From NCBI GenBank assembly GCA_964510315.1, contig CAZEAP010000023.1, positions 1 to 56,428 of the forward strand: a DNA stretch of 56,428 bases. Direction: 5' to 3'. A program made the position numbers and the translations under genes. Below, piece after piece: positions 20,153 through 29,942 of this stretch (position 1 is its first letter; each line of letters starts with the position of its first letter). The notes under the pieces are model-generated. The model was not told the DNA's origin, ran no database searches, and worked only from the letters and a program-made list of their open reading frames with translations. This DNA comes from CAZEAP01 sp964510315 (GTDB lineage Bacteria; Planctomycetota; Brocadiia; SM23-32).

Positions 20153-20773
20153 TCAGGCCGAAGCTCCGGACGGGGCCATAGCGGCCTGGGCAGCCTCTCT
20201 GCCTGCGGCCTCCGTCTGCTCGACCCTTTCGGTTCCTTCCACCCCCTGCCGGGCTTTGTCGGGCAGCAGATGCAGGAAGGTCTCCGCGCAGACGGCCATC
20301 GCCGTAGCGGCCTTGGATTCCTCCACGTGCCGGCGGAGGCCGCTGTCATTCCCGGCATAGCGCAGGACGAGGAAAGCCACCACGCCCACCAGCAGGGCGC
20401 CCTTGCAGCAGCCGAACACGGCGCCGAGTATCCGGTCGGGCATCTGTGGCTTCAGGGCGTTGAGGATATCGCGGAACAGGTAGGACACCAGGTAACACAC
20501 AAGAAGCATGCCGCAGAAGACCAGGATTGCGCCGGCGATGCGCCGGGTCGGCTCACTGAGGCTCGAACCCAGCGACTCCGCCACGTAGGGATGATAGACC
20601 CAGGCCACCCACAAGCTTACCACCACACTGACGATCCTCAGTATCTGCCAGATGAACCCGGAGTAGAACCCGAGGCCAATGCTCAGCAGAAGCACCGCGA
20701 TGATCGCCAGGTCTATACCGGTGAAGAGGCCGAAAAGCCTCCAGGGCGCCTGAGCGGCTGCCATTATCCACAT
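20153..20773 (-). CDS. cvpA: CvpA-family membrane protein
   Basis: The 206 residues carry four predicted TM helices in the first 140, including TGIDLAIIAVLLLSIGLGFY and the family-typical GFYSGFIWQILRIVSVVVSL (G-x-x-x-G-F, W-x-x-R). The cytoplasmic tail is Glu/Ala-rich. CvpA proteins relate to colicin V export, biofilm and envelope homeostasis, with unclear biochemistry. The ATG at 20773 is strongly supported by GGAGGTGGAG about 5 nt upstream on the coding strand; a longer in-frame start at 20821 lacks a site. A candidate promoter lies at 20855-20884. Confidence 0.85.
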   Translation of the reverse strand: MWIMAAAQAPWRLFGLFTGIDLAIIAVLLLSIGLGFYSGFIWQILRIVSVVVSLWVAWVYHPYVAESLGSSLSEPTRRIAGAILVFCGMLLVCYLVSYLFRDILNALKPQMPDRILGAVFGCCKGALLVGVVAFLVLRYAGNDSGLRRHVEESKAATAMAVCAETFLHLLPDKARQGVEGTERVEQTEAAGREAAQAAMAPSGASA

Positions 20774-20854
20774 AATCTCCACCTCCAAGGTGGAAAACGG
20801 CAAACCCCGTGCCGTCCGCAAATTGAGAAAACTCCGGCGAGGCCCACGGTTCTT

Positions 20855-20884
20855 AGTCTACCGCCGCCGCAGAGGCGATTGCAA
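20855..20884 (-). promoter_or_regulatory. Candidate promoter for cvpA
   Basis: On the minus strand, TTGCAA (20884-20879), an 18-nt spacer and TAGACT (20860-20855) lie about 80 nt before the cvpA start. The remaining gap (20885-21157) holds no gene I can support. Confidence 0.45.
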
Positions 20885-21157
20885 GTTTTACCGACGCCGG
20901 GGCATCCCCGGCTCTTCCGAACCGGAACCGACTGCGATACAAGCAGGCCCCCGTCGTAGCGCGCCCCCCGGGGGGCAGCATTCGGAGGCCGCACTTCGCC
21001 GAACCCCACGGCACGAGGCGGACCGCTTCAAAGGCGCTCACTACGAGCACCACAACGCCATCCCGGCGCCAGCCGGTGCTCGTAGCAGGCGAGTTCACCG
21101 GCCCTCCGTCCACCAATGGACAGCGGCCGGCAACAGGTGCCCCGGAGCGCCGTAGGA

Positions 21158-21185
21158 TTGCAAAAGAAACGCCGTGACCTATACT
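21158..21185 (+). promoter_or_regulatory. Candidate promoter for the small ORF-MoxR unit
   Basis: TTGCAA (21158-21163), a 16-nt spacer and TATACT (21180-21185) lie 38 nt before the ATG of the 46-residue ORF. Confidence 0.55.
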
Positions 21186-21223
21186 CACCTTTCTGTGGAC
21201 CGGATAACTCCGTCGGGGTGGCT

Positions 21224-21364
21224 ATGGAACGCCCGCAAAAGGGACGCGCCCTGCATACGGACCTCTACCCCGACGCAGCGGAGGAACCGCTCCGAGAGAT
21301 GGAGGAAGCGGGCGCCGAGCTGACCGATACCGCGGCCGCGCTGCAATTGCTGGGAGAGTCCTGA
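21224..21364 (+). CDS. Small acidic protein preceding MoxR
   Basis: This 46-residue ORF (ATG 21224, GGGGTGG upstream) encodes a Glu/Ala-rich, probably helical peptide (AAEEPLREMEEAGAELTDTA). Its TGA at 21362-21364 directly abuts the GTG of the MoxR gene, which suggests translational coupling. I recognise no domain. It may be a genuine small protein or a short upstream coupling ORF. Confidence 0.45.
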   Translation: MERPQKGRALHTDLYPDAAEEPLREMEEAGAELTDTAAALQLLGES

Positions 21365-22357
<993 letters not shown>

Positions 22358-22371
22358 AACACCCGCTGGCC

Positions 22372-22611
22372 TCAGACGCCCATAAGCGCGCGGCTGAGCA
22401 CCTCGAGTCCGAGCAGAACCAGGAGGGGGGAGAAATCTATGCCGCCGGGGGTCGGCAGCAGGCGCCGCACCGGACGCAGCACCGGTTCGGTGATGGCGCG
22501 GACGAACTCATACACCTCGTTGCGCCGGGCGCGGGGGGGCAGCCAGGAGAAGACGGCGCGCACTACGATGACCAGCATGTAGACGCGGATTGCGGCCGCC
22601 AGTAAACCCAT
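22372..22611 (-). CDS. YggT-family membrane protein
   Basis: The 79 residues have the family pattern: an N-terminal TM helix (LLAAAIRVYMLVIVVRAVFS) followed by W-L-P-P, the EPVLRPVRRLLPTPGGIDFS loop, and a second TM helix (PLLVLLGLEVLSRALM). YggT/Ycf19 proteins are small inner-membrane proteins tied to cell-envelope or division functions with unclear biochemistry. Its 3' end converges on the MoxR gene, 14 nt apart. Confidence 0.88.
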   Translation of the reverse strand: MGLLAAAIRVYMLVIVVRAVFSWLPPRARRNEVYEFVRAITEPVLRPVRRLLPTPGGIDFSPLLVLLGLEVLSRALMGV

Positions 22612-22807
22612 GGTGCACCTCGATCGGCAGGGACGGTCCCATTATATGCCTTCCTCGCCGCCCCGCAAATCGCCCATGGAAACGACGACCGGGCCCCGCC
22701 GCTTGATTTTGCGCTGAAGCCTGCGAAAATCTCCACCGTCAGAAGCGGCCCCGTGGTGGCGGTGCCGCCGGGAGTTGAAGTCCAGACCCCTTCAGTGAGG
22801 TAGAGTC

Positions 22808-23854
22808 ATGCCGGATGCGATACGGATCGGCGTGCTGGGACTTGTGCACGACCACGTGTGGAGCAACCTGGAGCAGACCAAGGAGGTGGCCGACGCCGAA
22901 CTGGTCGCCGCAGCCGACCCCCACGACGTGCTCCTGGAGCGCTTCCGGGATGCCACGGGGGTGGACAAAACCTACTCCGAACCCGCGGCACTCCTGGAGA
23001 GCGAGGAGCTGGACGCCGTCTACGCCTACGGCACGAACCGGGGCACCGCGGACCTGGTGGAGATGGCCGCCGAGCGTGGCCTCCACGTCATGAGCGAGAA
23101 GCCCATGGCCAGCAGCCTGGAGGCCGCCGACCGCATGCTGGTCGCCTGCCGCTCCGCCGGGGTCGTGCTGATGATCAACTGGCCCACCGCCTGGTCGCCC
23201 GGCCTGAACCACGCGCTCCGGCTGGCGCGCGAGGGCGCCGTCGGACGCCCCTGGCAGATGAAGTGGCGCGGGGGCCACTGCGGCCCGGACGAACTGGGCT
23301 GCGACCCGCACTTCTGCGAGTGGCTCTTCGACCCGGTGGAGAACGGGGCGGGTGCACTGTTCGACTACCTCGGATACGGCGCCAACCTCGCACGCCTGTT
23401 CCTCGGTCGCCCCTCCCAGGTGATGGCCGTTGCCGGCAGACTGGTTCGTCAGAACATCCCGGTGGACGACAACGCCGTGGTCGCCCTGGAGTACCCGGAC
23501 GCCAACGCCGTGATCGAAACCACCTGGACCGAGGCCGTCCCCGGATGGCCGCCTCACGACCTGGTGCTCTACGGAACCGAGGGAACGATGGTCGCCGGAC
23601 GCGGCAAGGTAACCGTCTGCACCCGCGGGGAGGGCGAGGCGCAGGAGGAGGAGCCGCCCGCCCCGGAGGCGCCCCGCCGCAACGGGCCGGAGTACTTCCG
23701 CCACTGCATCCGCACCGGCGAGCCGGTGGAAGGGATGTGCAGCCCGGAGGTCTCCCACGACGCCCAGCAGATCATGGAGGCCGCCCGCCTGTCGGTGCTC
23801 ACCGGCCAGCGGGTCGCCCTGCCACTGGTGGACCACCTCTACGGAATCGTATAA
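22808..23854 (+). CDS. Gfo/Idh/MocA-family oxidoreductase
   Basis: The 348 residues begin with a Rossmann NAD(P)-binding strand (IRIGVLGLVHDHVWSNLEQT; the usual GxGxxG is changed to GLVHDH) and the SEKPMASSLEAADRM segment carrying the conserved EKP. The C-terminal alpha/beta domain includes GAGALFDYLGYGANLARLFL. These enzymes oxidise or reduce sugars, inositols or biliverdin; the substrate here is unknown. The ATG follows GAGGTAGAG. The altered glycine loop may affect cofactor preference. Confidence 0.9.
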   Translation: MPDAIRIGVLGLVHDHVWSNLEQTKEVADAELVAAADPHDVLLERFRDATGVDKTYSEPAALLESEELDAVYAYGTNRGTADLVEMAAERGLHVMSEKPMASSLEAADRMLVACRSAGVVLMINWPTAWSPGLNHALRLAREGAVGRPWQMKWRGGHCGPDELGCDPHFCEWLFDPVENGAGALFDYLGYGANLARLFLGRPSQVMAVAGRLVRQNIPVDDNAVVALEYPDANAVIETTWTEAVPGWPPHDLVLYGTEGTMVAGRGKVTVCTRGEGEAQEEEPPAPEAPRRNGPEYFRHCIRTGEPVEGMCSPEVSHDAQQIMEAARLSVLTGQRVALPLVDHLYGIV

Positions 23855-23894
23855 AGGCCGTGCAGCTTTCCCCGGACTAAAAGGGGTAAAGGGC

Positions 23895-25649
23895 GTGCTG
23901 CCGACGAGGCGACAGGTAAGGACTCTCGGCGACATCCTGCCATTCCGGGCCGGCCGCACGCCCCACCGGACCGCCCTGATGACGCTGGGCGCGGATAACC
24001 GGCTGGAGCGCACCTCCTGGGGCGCCCTGCACCGGGACGCGGAACTGCTGGCCGGCCGCCTCCACGAACTGGGCGTCGGTGCCGGGCGGACGGTCGCCAT
24101 CCTCATGCCGAACTCCGCACGCTGGGTGACCGCCTACCTGAGCGTACTCCGGCTGGGGGCCGTCGCCGTGCCGCTGGAGCACGACATGCTGGAGGCCGAA
24201 CCGGAACGTCTCCGCTTCGCCCTGGAGCACTCCGAGGCCCAACTCCTCATTGCCGAAGAGGGCGATCTGAAGGCTGCCGAACGTATCGCGCCGTGCCCGG
24301 CGATCTGCGCGCAGGAGGTCGGCAGTGCGCCGCCACCGAAGCCGGCGATCGCCCCCGACGACCTCGCTCAGATACTCTACACCTCCGGCACCACCGGCCC
24401 CCGAAAGGGCGTTGAGCTGACGCACCGCAACATCGCCTTCAACGCCAGGCGGTTGTGCCGCCGGTTCGGCGTTACGCCGCGGGACTGCGTGCCCGCGCTT
24501 CTTCCTTACCACCACGCCTACCCGTTGACCGCCACCGTTGTTCTGCCGCTGTATGCGGGGGCACGGACGGCGGTGGGCGACATCCGCGACCGCCGGTCGC
24601 GCCACCTGCTGCGCAGGAGCCGTCCCACCGTCCTGGTGGCCGTGCCGCGCGTGCTGGAAGGCCTGCTGGAATCGGTAGAGAACGCGGCGGAGCGCAGCGG
24701 GCGGCTGGAGCAGTTTGGACGGGCCCGCCGGCTCTCGCGGCGGGTGAAGAGCTGGACCCGGCTCAACCTCGGAAAGCTGATCTTCCGGGGCCTCCACATC
24801 CGTCTGTTCGGGGGGCTGCAGCTCCGGTTCGCCGTCAGCGGCGGCGCGCGCATCAGCCCAACCATCCTCCGGCGCTTCTTCGTCCTCGGGGTGCCGGTCC
24901 TGCAGGGGTGGGGCATGAGCGAAATCTCCCCGGTCGGCGCGGTGCAGGAGTTCAGGCCCTTCCGCTTCTACTGCACCGGCCACTACGAGCGGAAGGCCGG
25001 CAGCATCGGCAGACCGCTCGACGGCACCCGCATCGAGTTCACCCAGAGCAGCGTCGAGGAGCTGTCCTTCGACCTGGAACACTGGGGAGAGATGCTGGTC
25101 AGGGGGCCCCACGTGATGCGCGGATACCACAAGGACCCGGACCGCACCCGGCGGCAGATGATGGGCGATGCCCTCCGGACCGGAGACATCGCGCGCCGTG
25201 ACGAGGAGGGAAACCTCTACATCGTCGGGCGCACCAAGCACGTCATCGTGCTGCCCAACGGGAAGAAGGTCTTCCCGGAGCAGGAGGTGGACGAACGCCT
25301 CTCCCGCTGCAGCACCATCGAGGAGTTCGCCGTCCGCCCCATCGAGGACGCCCGGGGAAACGAGAAGATCGGAATCATCCTCCGGCCGAACCTGGAGCAG
25401 GTCCAGGAGGCCGAAACCCTGGCGGAACTCTACCGGGCCATAAAGAAGGATATCGACCGGGCCTTCCAGCGGGGGCCGGCATACCTGAAGCAGTATGGCT
25501 TCTGCCTGACCGCGTGGGAAGGCGAAGACTATGCCGAGCTGGTCAAGGGCGCCATGGGAGAACCCTCCCCCCTGCGCAACCAGTGGAATTCGGAGACGGC
25601 CTGGAGCGAACGGAAAGACAGCTCGGAGCCAACCCCCTGGCGCCGGTAA
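23895..25649 (+). CDS. AMP-binding long-chain acyl-CoA ligase-like protein
   Basis: The 584 residues are of the ANL adenylating superfamily. The phosphate-binding motif is ILYTSGTTGPRKGVELTHRN, followed by PALLPYHHAYPLTATVVLPL, the LQGWGMSEISPV adenine motif and the hinge region (ALRTGDIARRDEEGNLYIVG). The C-terminal catalytic-lysine neighbourhood is PNGKKVFPEQEVDERL. The layout resembles long-chain fatty acyl-CoA synthetases (FadD/FAA type). It probably activates a fatty or other carboxylic acid; the substrate is not readable. The start is GTG at 23895 after AAGGGG. Confidence 0.9.
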   Translation: MLPTRRQVRTLGDILPFRAGRTPHRTALMTLGADNRLERTSWGALHRDAELLAGRLHELGVGAGRTVAILMPNSARWVTAYLSVLRLGAVAVPLEHDMLEAEPERLRFALEHSEAQLLIAEEGDLKAAERIAPCPAICAQEVGSAPPPKPAIAPDDLAQILYTSGTTGPRKGVELTHRNIAFNARRLCRRFGVTPRDCVPALLPYHHAYPLTATVVLPLYAGARTAVGDIRDRRSRHLLRRSRPTVLVAVPRVLEGLLESVENAAERSGRLEQFGRARRLSRRVKSWTRLNLGKLIFRGLHIRLFGGLQLRFAVSGGARISPTILRRFFVLGVPVLQGWGMSEISPVGAVQEFRPFRFYCTGHYERKAGSIGRPLDGTRIEFTQSSVEELSFDLEHWGEMLVRGPHVMRGYHKDPDRTRRQMMGDALRTGDIARRDEEGNLYIVGRTKHVIVLPNGKKVFPEQEVDERLSRCSTIEEFAVRPIEDARGNEKIGIILRPNLEQVQEAETLAELYRAIKKDIDRAFQRGPAYLKQYGFCLTAWEGEDYAELVKGAMGEPSPLRNQWNSETAWSERKDSSEPTPWRR

Positions 25650-25749
25650 GGCACCTCCGGCGAGGAGCCGTTGCTTGACGCACGCCGCCCGGTGGGACAC
25701 GATACCCGGAGGGTCGAGCCTGCGAGCCGGAAGGGAGTCGGGGACGGTT

Positions 25750-26472
25750 GTGAAGCTGATCTTCCACGGAACGCGCGGCTACATCGAGCCGCGCAGCGAG
25801 CGCCACCGCAGGCACTCGGTCTGCACGGTCTCCTACCGCGGCAAAGGGGTGACGATCGACTGCGGGGAAGACTGGCGGGGACATCTGGACGAGCTGAACC
25901 CGCAGGCCCTCATCCTCACCCACGCACATCCGGACCACGCCTGGGGCCTCAAGGACGGGGCTCCCTGTCGGGTCTACGCCACCGAAGCCTCCTGGGAGGA
26001 GATCGGTGATTATCCCATCCCCGAACGCCACACGGTGCAGCACCGCCGCCCTTTGAAGATAAGGGGCATCACCTTCGAGGCATACCCCGTGCTCCATTCC
26101 ACCCGGGCGCCGGCGGTGGGGTATCGGATTTCCGCCGGCCGGGTCACCATCTTCTACGTGCCCGACGTGGTTTACATCGAAGACCGCGAGGCGGCGCTCT
26201 CGGGCCTGAAAGCCTACGTGGGGGACGGGGCTACCATCGACTCCTCCATGGTCCGGAAGCCGGGCGACACACTGATCGGTCACACCCCGGTGCGCACCCA
26301 GCTCACCTGGTGCAAAAAGTTCGACGTGCCCCGCGCCTTCATCACGCACTGCGGCTCCCAGGTCGTCGAGGCGGACCCCGGAGAAGCCACCGAGCTGGTC
26401 GAGGAATACGCGCGGGAGCGGGACGTCGAGGCCGAGATCGCCCACGACGGGATGGAAGTCGTTCTGCGCTGA
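25750..26472 (+). CDS. MBL-fold metallo-hydrolase
   Basis: The 240-residue protein has the metallo-beta-lactamase motif HAHPDH (in ILTHAHPDHAWGL), a later VLHSTRAPAVGYRI segment, an IFYVPDVVYIEDRE segment and a final FITHCG. It resembles the small PhnP/RNase Z-side hydrolases; the substrate is unknown. GTG 25750 fits the family start (KLIFHGTRGYIEPRS); the frame is open upstream into the acyl-CoA ligase 3' end, which is not part of this gene. It lies 22 nt upstream of the glycosylase gene, so the two are probably co-transcribed. Confidence 0.88.
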   Translation: MKLIFHGTRGYIEPRSERHRRHSVCTVSYRGKGVTIDCGEDWRGHLDELNPQALILTHAHPDHAWGLKDGAPCRVYATEASWEEIGDYPIPERHTVQHRRPLKIRGITFEAYPVLHSTRAPAVGYRISAGRVTIFYVPDVVYIEDREAALSGLKAYVGDGATIDSSMVRKPGDTLIGHTPVRTQLTWCKKFDVPRAFITHCGSQVVEADPGEATELVEEYARERDVEAEIAHDGMEVVLR

Positions 26473-26494
26473 GACAACACGGAGGGCTGCGGAC

Positions 26495-27283
26495 GTGCCG
26501 GAACTCCCCGACGTGGCAATGATGAGGCGCTACCTTCAGGCTACCTCCCTCCATCAGGAGGTCGGCGAAGTGGAAGTGCGGGACAGCTACGTGCTGAAGG
26601 ACGTCTCACCTGATGAACTGAGAGATGCCCTGACGGGACGCAGCTTCGGCGGCACCACCCGGCACGGGAAGAACCTGCTGGTCGAGCTGGATGAGGGGCC
26701 GTGGCTGAGGCTGCACTTCGGGATGACCGGCAACCTGAAGTACTTTCGTGACCCCGCCGGAGACCCCGAGCACGACCGCATACTCATCAGCTTTACCGGC
26801 GGATACCACCTGGCCTACGACTGCCGGCGGAAACTGGGCCGGGTCAGCCTGGAGGAAAGCCCCCGGCAGTTCGTCGAGGACAAAGACCTCGGCCCCGACG
26901 CCCTCGATGTAAGCTGGGAGGAGTTCAGGGAAATCATGGGGCGCCGCCGCGGAGCGCTGAACAATCGCCTGATGGACCAGCACGTACTCGCCGGCATCGG
27001 GAACGTCTACGCCGACGAGATCATGTTCCAGGCCCGTTTCCATCCGCGCGCTCCGGTGGAGGAACTCACCGAAGAGGACCTGAACCGTCTTTTCCGGGCC
27101 GACAAGGAAGTGCTGCGCGGCTCGATCGACCGGGGAGCCGACGCGCGCGACCTGCCGGAAGCCCGGCTGATCGGTCACCGGGGGGAGGGGGAGGAGTGCC
27201 CTCGCTGCGGGGCGGAGATCCGGCGCATAAAGATGAACCAGCGGAGCTGCTATTTCTGCCCCCGCTGCCAGCCGGCTCCCTGA
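26495..27283 (+). CDS. mutM: Formamidopyrimidine-DNA glycosylase-like (Fpg/Nei family)
   Basis: The 262 residues begin PELPDV, close to the PELPEV of Fpg with catalytic Pro1/Glu2 after Met removal. The RHGKNLLVEL lysine region (Lys57 equivalent), LRLHFGMTGNLKYF, NRLMDQHVLAGIGNVYADEI (H2TH region) and a C-terminal zinc finger (CPRCGAEIRRIKMNQRSCYF, then CPRC) follow in order. It would excise oxidised bases such as 8-oxoguanine and nick by lyase action. Fpg versus Nei specificity cannot be decided. The GTG start follows GGAGGG. Confidence 0.88.
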   Translation: MPELPDVAMMRRYLQATSLHQEVGEVEVRDSYVLKDVSPDELRDALTGRSFGGTTRHGKNLLVELDEGPWLRLHFGMTGNLKYFRDPAGDPEHDRILISFTGGYHLAYDCRRKLGRVSLEESPRQFVEDKDLGPDALDVSWEEFREIMGRRRGALNNRLMDQHVLAGIGNVYADEIMFQARFHPRAPVEELTEEDLNRLFRADKEVLRGSIDRGADARDLPEARLIGHRGEGEECPRCGAEIRRIKMNQRSCYFCPRCQPAP

Positions 27284-27291
27284 GGCGCCCG

Positions 27292-28605
27292 TCAGTCGGG
27301 CTTGCCGGTCTTGGAATAGCGGGGTGGTCTGCGGAGCACCCACCATTCCACTAAGGCACTCGCCAGCAGAATCGTGTAAACGGTGAAAAGCAGCGGCACG
27401 CCCACAAACACCAGGGGGAAGTCCCGAATGCGGGCCGCCCGGGCGCCCGCCAGGTAGGGCTGGAAACCGAGCAAAAACGGCAAAAGCAGCACGGCGAGCC
27501 CCAGCCGGAAGGCGGGGGAGCTGAAGGAAATCAGCGCGCCGACGGCGGCCGCAAACCCCAGGCACAACAGCACTCCCAGGAACGGCGTAAGGACCAGTCG
27601 CAAAAGGTCCAGCCGCACGCCCACCCGGGCACCTCCAGCGGCGAACACCTGCTTCAGGTACTTGGACCCCATCTGAAGCCATCCCCTGGCCCACCGAAAA
27701 CGCTGGTCCAGGAACTCCCTCACCCCCTCGGGCCGGCGTGACGCGGTGACCACGTCCGGTGCGAAGGCCACGCGGTACCCCTGAAGGGCCAGGCGGCAGG
27801 AGAGGTCCGTGTCGTCCAGGATCATCGATTCGTCGATGCGGAAGCGCGGGTCCTCCAGCACTTCTCTCTGGAAGAAGCCCTGCCCACCGCCGAACTGGGA
27901 TATGCCCCACATCCTGGGGGCCACCTGCAGCTCGACCCGCTCCATCCAGTCCCGTTCGATGGCGAGTAGCCTTGCCAGCGGAGTGGCCGACCGGTTGGAG
28001 GCCGCGCAGACACCCTGAACGCCCGGCGGAGGGTCCTCCCGGCCGAAGATGCGGACCAGGGCATCCAGCGACTCCTGCCCCAGGACGTGGTCGGCGTCCA
28101 GGAACCCCACGACCTCCCCCTCCGGCGCCCTCTCCAACCCGTAGGCTATCGCCGCTCCCCTGCCCGCCGGCGGGGTGTCCTTGACGATCGGGAGCATGCG
28201 TTCGTCCTCTGCGGCCGCCTCCTTCAGGTAATCTTCCGTGCCGTCGGTCGAAGCCGCTTCGCAGACGTGCAGGAAGCTAAACCCCCCGTCACAGCGCAGC
28301 TTCCGGAGCGCCGGAACGGTCTTCCGCAGCGAGGGAAGCTCGTTCAGACAGGGGATGATGAACACGAAGGAAGGCTGCCGTTCCGGCTCGGAGCGGGAGG
28401 GCGCTTTGAGGAAACGTGCGGTTAGAGAGAAAAATAGGTGACGGCCCGCGATAAGGCACCACAGCGCCATGCTGACCCACAGGAGCGGTTCACCGGCCAC
28501 CGGCCTCCATGCGACCGCCGCCGCCACGGCGGCACACAGCAGCCAGGTGACGGCCCAGCACACCCGCCGGCTCCGTCCGGAAGCCTCCCCTTCGGTTACA
28601 AGCAT
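27292..28605 (-). CDS. Membrane glycosyltransferase family 2
   Basis: The 437 residues start with a TM pair (CWAVTWLLCAAVAAAVAWRP; PLLWVSMALWCLIAGRHLFF), then a GT2 catalytic domain: FVFIIPCLNELPSLRKTVPA, a metal-binding FLDADH (DxD-like), the DDTDLSCRL acidic site and an FLDQRFRWARGW (Q-x-x-R-W) acceptor motif. Three or four C-terminal TM helices follow. It is a processive-type polysaccharide synthase fold. The product could be cellulose-, N-acetylglucosamine- or other beta-linked polymer; the sequence does not say. ATG 28605 is preferred (GAGGCAGAG just upstream); GTG 28668 would add 21 residues. Confidence 0.9.
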   Translation of the reverse strand: MLVTEGEASGRSRRVCWAVTWLLCAAVAAAVAWRPVAGEPLLWVSMALWCLIAGRHLFFSLTARFLKAPSRSEPERQPSFVFIIPCLNELPSLRKTVPALRKLRCDGGFSFLHVCEAASTDGTEDYLKEAAAEDERMLPIVKDTPPAGRGAAIAYGLERAPEGEVVGFLDADHVLGQESLDALVRIFGREDPPPGVQGVCAASNRSATPLARLLAIERDWMERVELQVAPRMWGISQFGGGQGFFQREVLEDPRFRIDESMILDDTDLSCRLALQGYRVAFAPDVVTASRRPEGVREFLDQRFRWARGWLQMGSKYLKQVFAAGGARVGVRLDLLRLVLTPFLGVLLCLGFAAAVGALISFSSPAFRLGLAVLLLPFLLGFQPYLAGARAARIRDFPLVFVGVPLLFTVYTILLASALVEWWVLRRPPRYSKTGKPD

Positions 28606-28827
28606 CTCTGCCTCAGCGAAACTTCCTCGGAAAGCGACGCGGCTCAGCCGGGGCCCCGGCGACGCCACGTCATCTTACTGTATGAGTCCAGCGCCGCAAA
28701 CTTCCGCGCCCGGCCGGCCGCCTCCGCCTGCGGATGACAACGGCCCAAGTAGAAGGTAAAATGTAAAGCATAAACGGCGGGCAGAGGCCTGCCGGAAGAG
28801 ACACTTCTTCTCATTAGGGGGCGAATC

Positions 28828-29130
28828 ATGCGTGCTCTGATCGGTGCGATGGTTGTAATGGCCGTTCTGTTCATCGGTATTCTTCCGGCCGCCGGGTGCG
28901 AGGCGCCCGCCACCACCATGGAGACGGCGGAAGTGACGACCTGCCCGGTGTGCGGTGAGGAGTTGAAGGTGATGCCGACAGCGGAGTGTCCTTACACGGA
29001 GGGAATCTGTCCGGTCTGCGGGCAGAGATACGAAGTGTGGGACGGCTTCAAAGCGCTGCACTCCGAAGTGCGCGTCTGTGGCGAGTGCGAGGTCATCGTG
29101 GAGCCCTGTCCGGTGCACAGCGGACAGTAG
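28828..29130 (+). CDS. Small cysteine-rich lipoprotein-like protein
   Basis: The 100 residues start with a hydrophobic signal (ALIGAMVVMAVLFIGILPAA) reaching Gly-Cys24, a plausible lipobox. The mature region carries further Cys at 39, 42, 54, 61, 64, 84, 87 and 94. The CPVC pairs at 39-42 and 61-64 and CGEC at 84-87 look like two zinc-ribbon or rubredoxin-like knuckles. It lies just before phoB on the same strand, with the phoB promoter and Pho-box candidate in between. I recognise no named family; metal binding is inference. GGGGGC precedes the ATG. Confidence 0.65.
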   Translation: MRALIGAMVVMAVLFIGILPAAGCEAPATTMETAEVTTCPVCGEELKVMPTAECPYTEGICPVCGQRYEVWDGFKALHSEVRVCGECEVIVEPCPVHSGQ

Positions 29131-29184
29131 CCGGACCCGGAGCCAGGCGCCCGCCGGCGGGCCAAAGATTATCATTGCTTCGCG

Positions 29185-29217
29185 CTCACATTGCGCTAAT
29201 ATTTGCGTGGATAATAT
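29185..29217 (+). promoter_or_regulatory. Candidate Pho box and promoter for phoBR
   Basis: Half-sites CTCACAT (29185-29191) and CTAATAT (29196-29202) are spaced 11 bp apart. A -10-like TAATAT (29212-29217) starts 9 nt after the second. The first half-site and spacing are shared with the box before pstS. Confidence 0.6.
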
Positions 29218-29252
29218 AGAAGCGTGATTCTATGCCTGCGCCGGAGGGCGAA

Positions 29253-29939
29253 ATGCCGGAGAAGCGAATACTGGTGGTGGACGACGAGGAGGACATCCGG
29301 GAGCTGGTTCGTCACCACCTGGAGCGGGAAGGCTATGAGGCGGTCTGCGTGGAGACGGGGGAGGACGCACTGTCGGAAGCGACCTCCCGGCCTCCGGACC
29401 TCGTCGTGCTGGACCTCCTTCTGCCGGGGGTGGACGGCCTGGAGGTGTGCCGCCGCCTGAAGACCGACCGGTCAACCGCCAACATCCCGATCGTCATGCT
29501 GACCGCCAAGGGGGAGGAGAGCGACATAGTTGCCGGCCTGGAGTTGGGAGCGGATGATTACGTGACCAAGCCTTTCAGCCCCAGGGTGCTGATGGCAAGG
29601 GTCCGCGCGGTGCTCCGGCGCAAGAGCCGGGAACCGATCGCCGAAGACGAACCGATCGAAATCCATGACCTCCTCATACATCCCGGCCGCCACGAAGTGG
29701 TGTTCGGACAGCAGACGGTGGAGCTGACCTACACCGAGTTCCGCATCCTCCACCTGATGGCGCGGCGCCCCGGCTGGGTCTTTACCCGAAGCCAGATCAT
29801 CGACCGAATCCGGGGAACCGGCTACCCGGTGACGGACCGCTCGGTGGATTTCCACATCGCCACGCTGCGGAAGAAACTGGGCGAGGCGGCGGACTACATC
29901 CAGACGGTCCGGGGTGTCGGCTACCGCTTCAAGGAGTAG
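29253..29939 (+). CDS. phoB: PhoB-type response regulator
   Basis: The 228 residues are a CheY-like receiver (ILVVDDEEDIRELVRHHLER; phospho-Asp54 in VVLDLLLPGVDG; KPFSP) and an OmpR/PhoB winged helix (ELTYTEFRILHLMARRPGWV; TLRKKLGEAADYIQTVRGVG). It should bind Pho boxes and activate phosphate-starvation genes. ATG 29253 is chosen because GGAGGGCGAA sits directly before it; ATG 29232 adds seven residues. It is followed after 3 nt by phoR, and the pst locus lies within the same 10 kb. Confidence 0.93.
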   Translation: MPEKRILVVDDEEDIRELVRHHLEREGYEAVCVETGEDALSEATSRPPDLVVLDLLLPGVDGLEVCRRLKTDRSTANIPIVMLTAKGEESDIVAGLELGADDYVTKPFSPRVLMARVRAVLRRKSREPIAEDEPIEIHDLLIHPGRHEVVFGQQTVELTYTEFRILHLMARRPGWVFTRSQIIDRIRGTGYPVTDRSVDFHIATLRKKLGEAADYIQTVRGVGYRFKE

Positions 29940-29942
29940 AAA

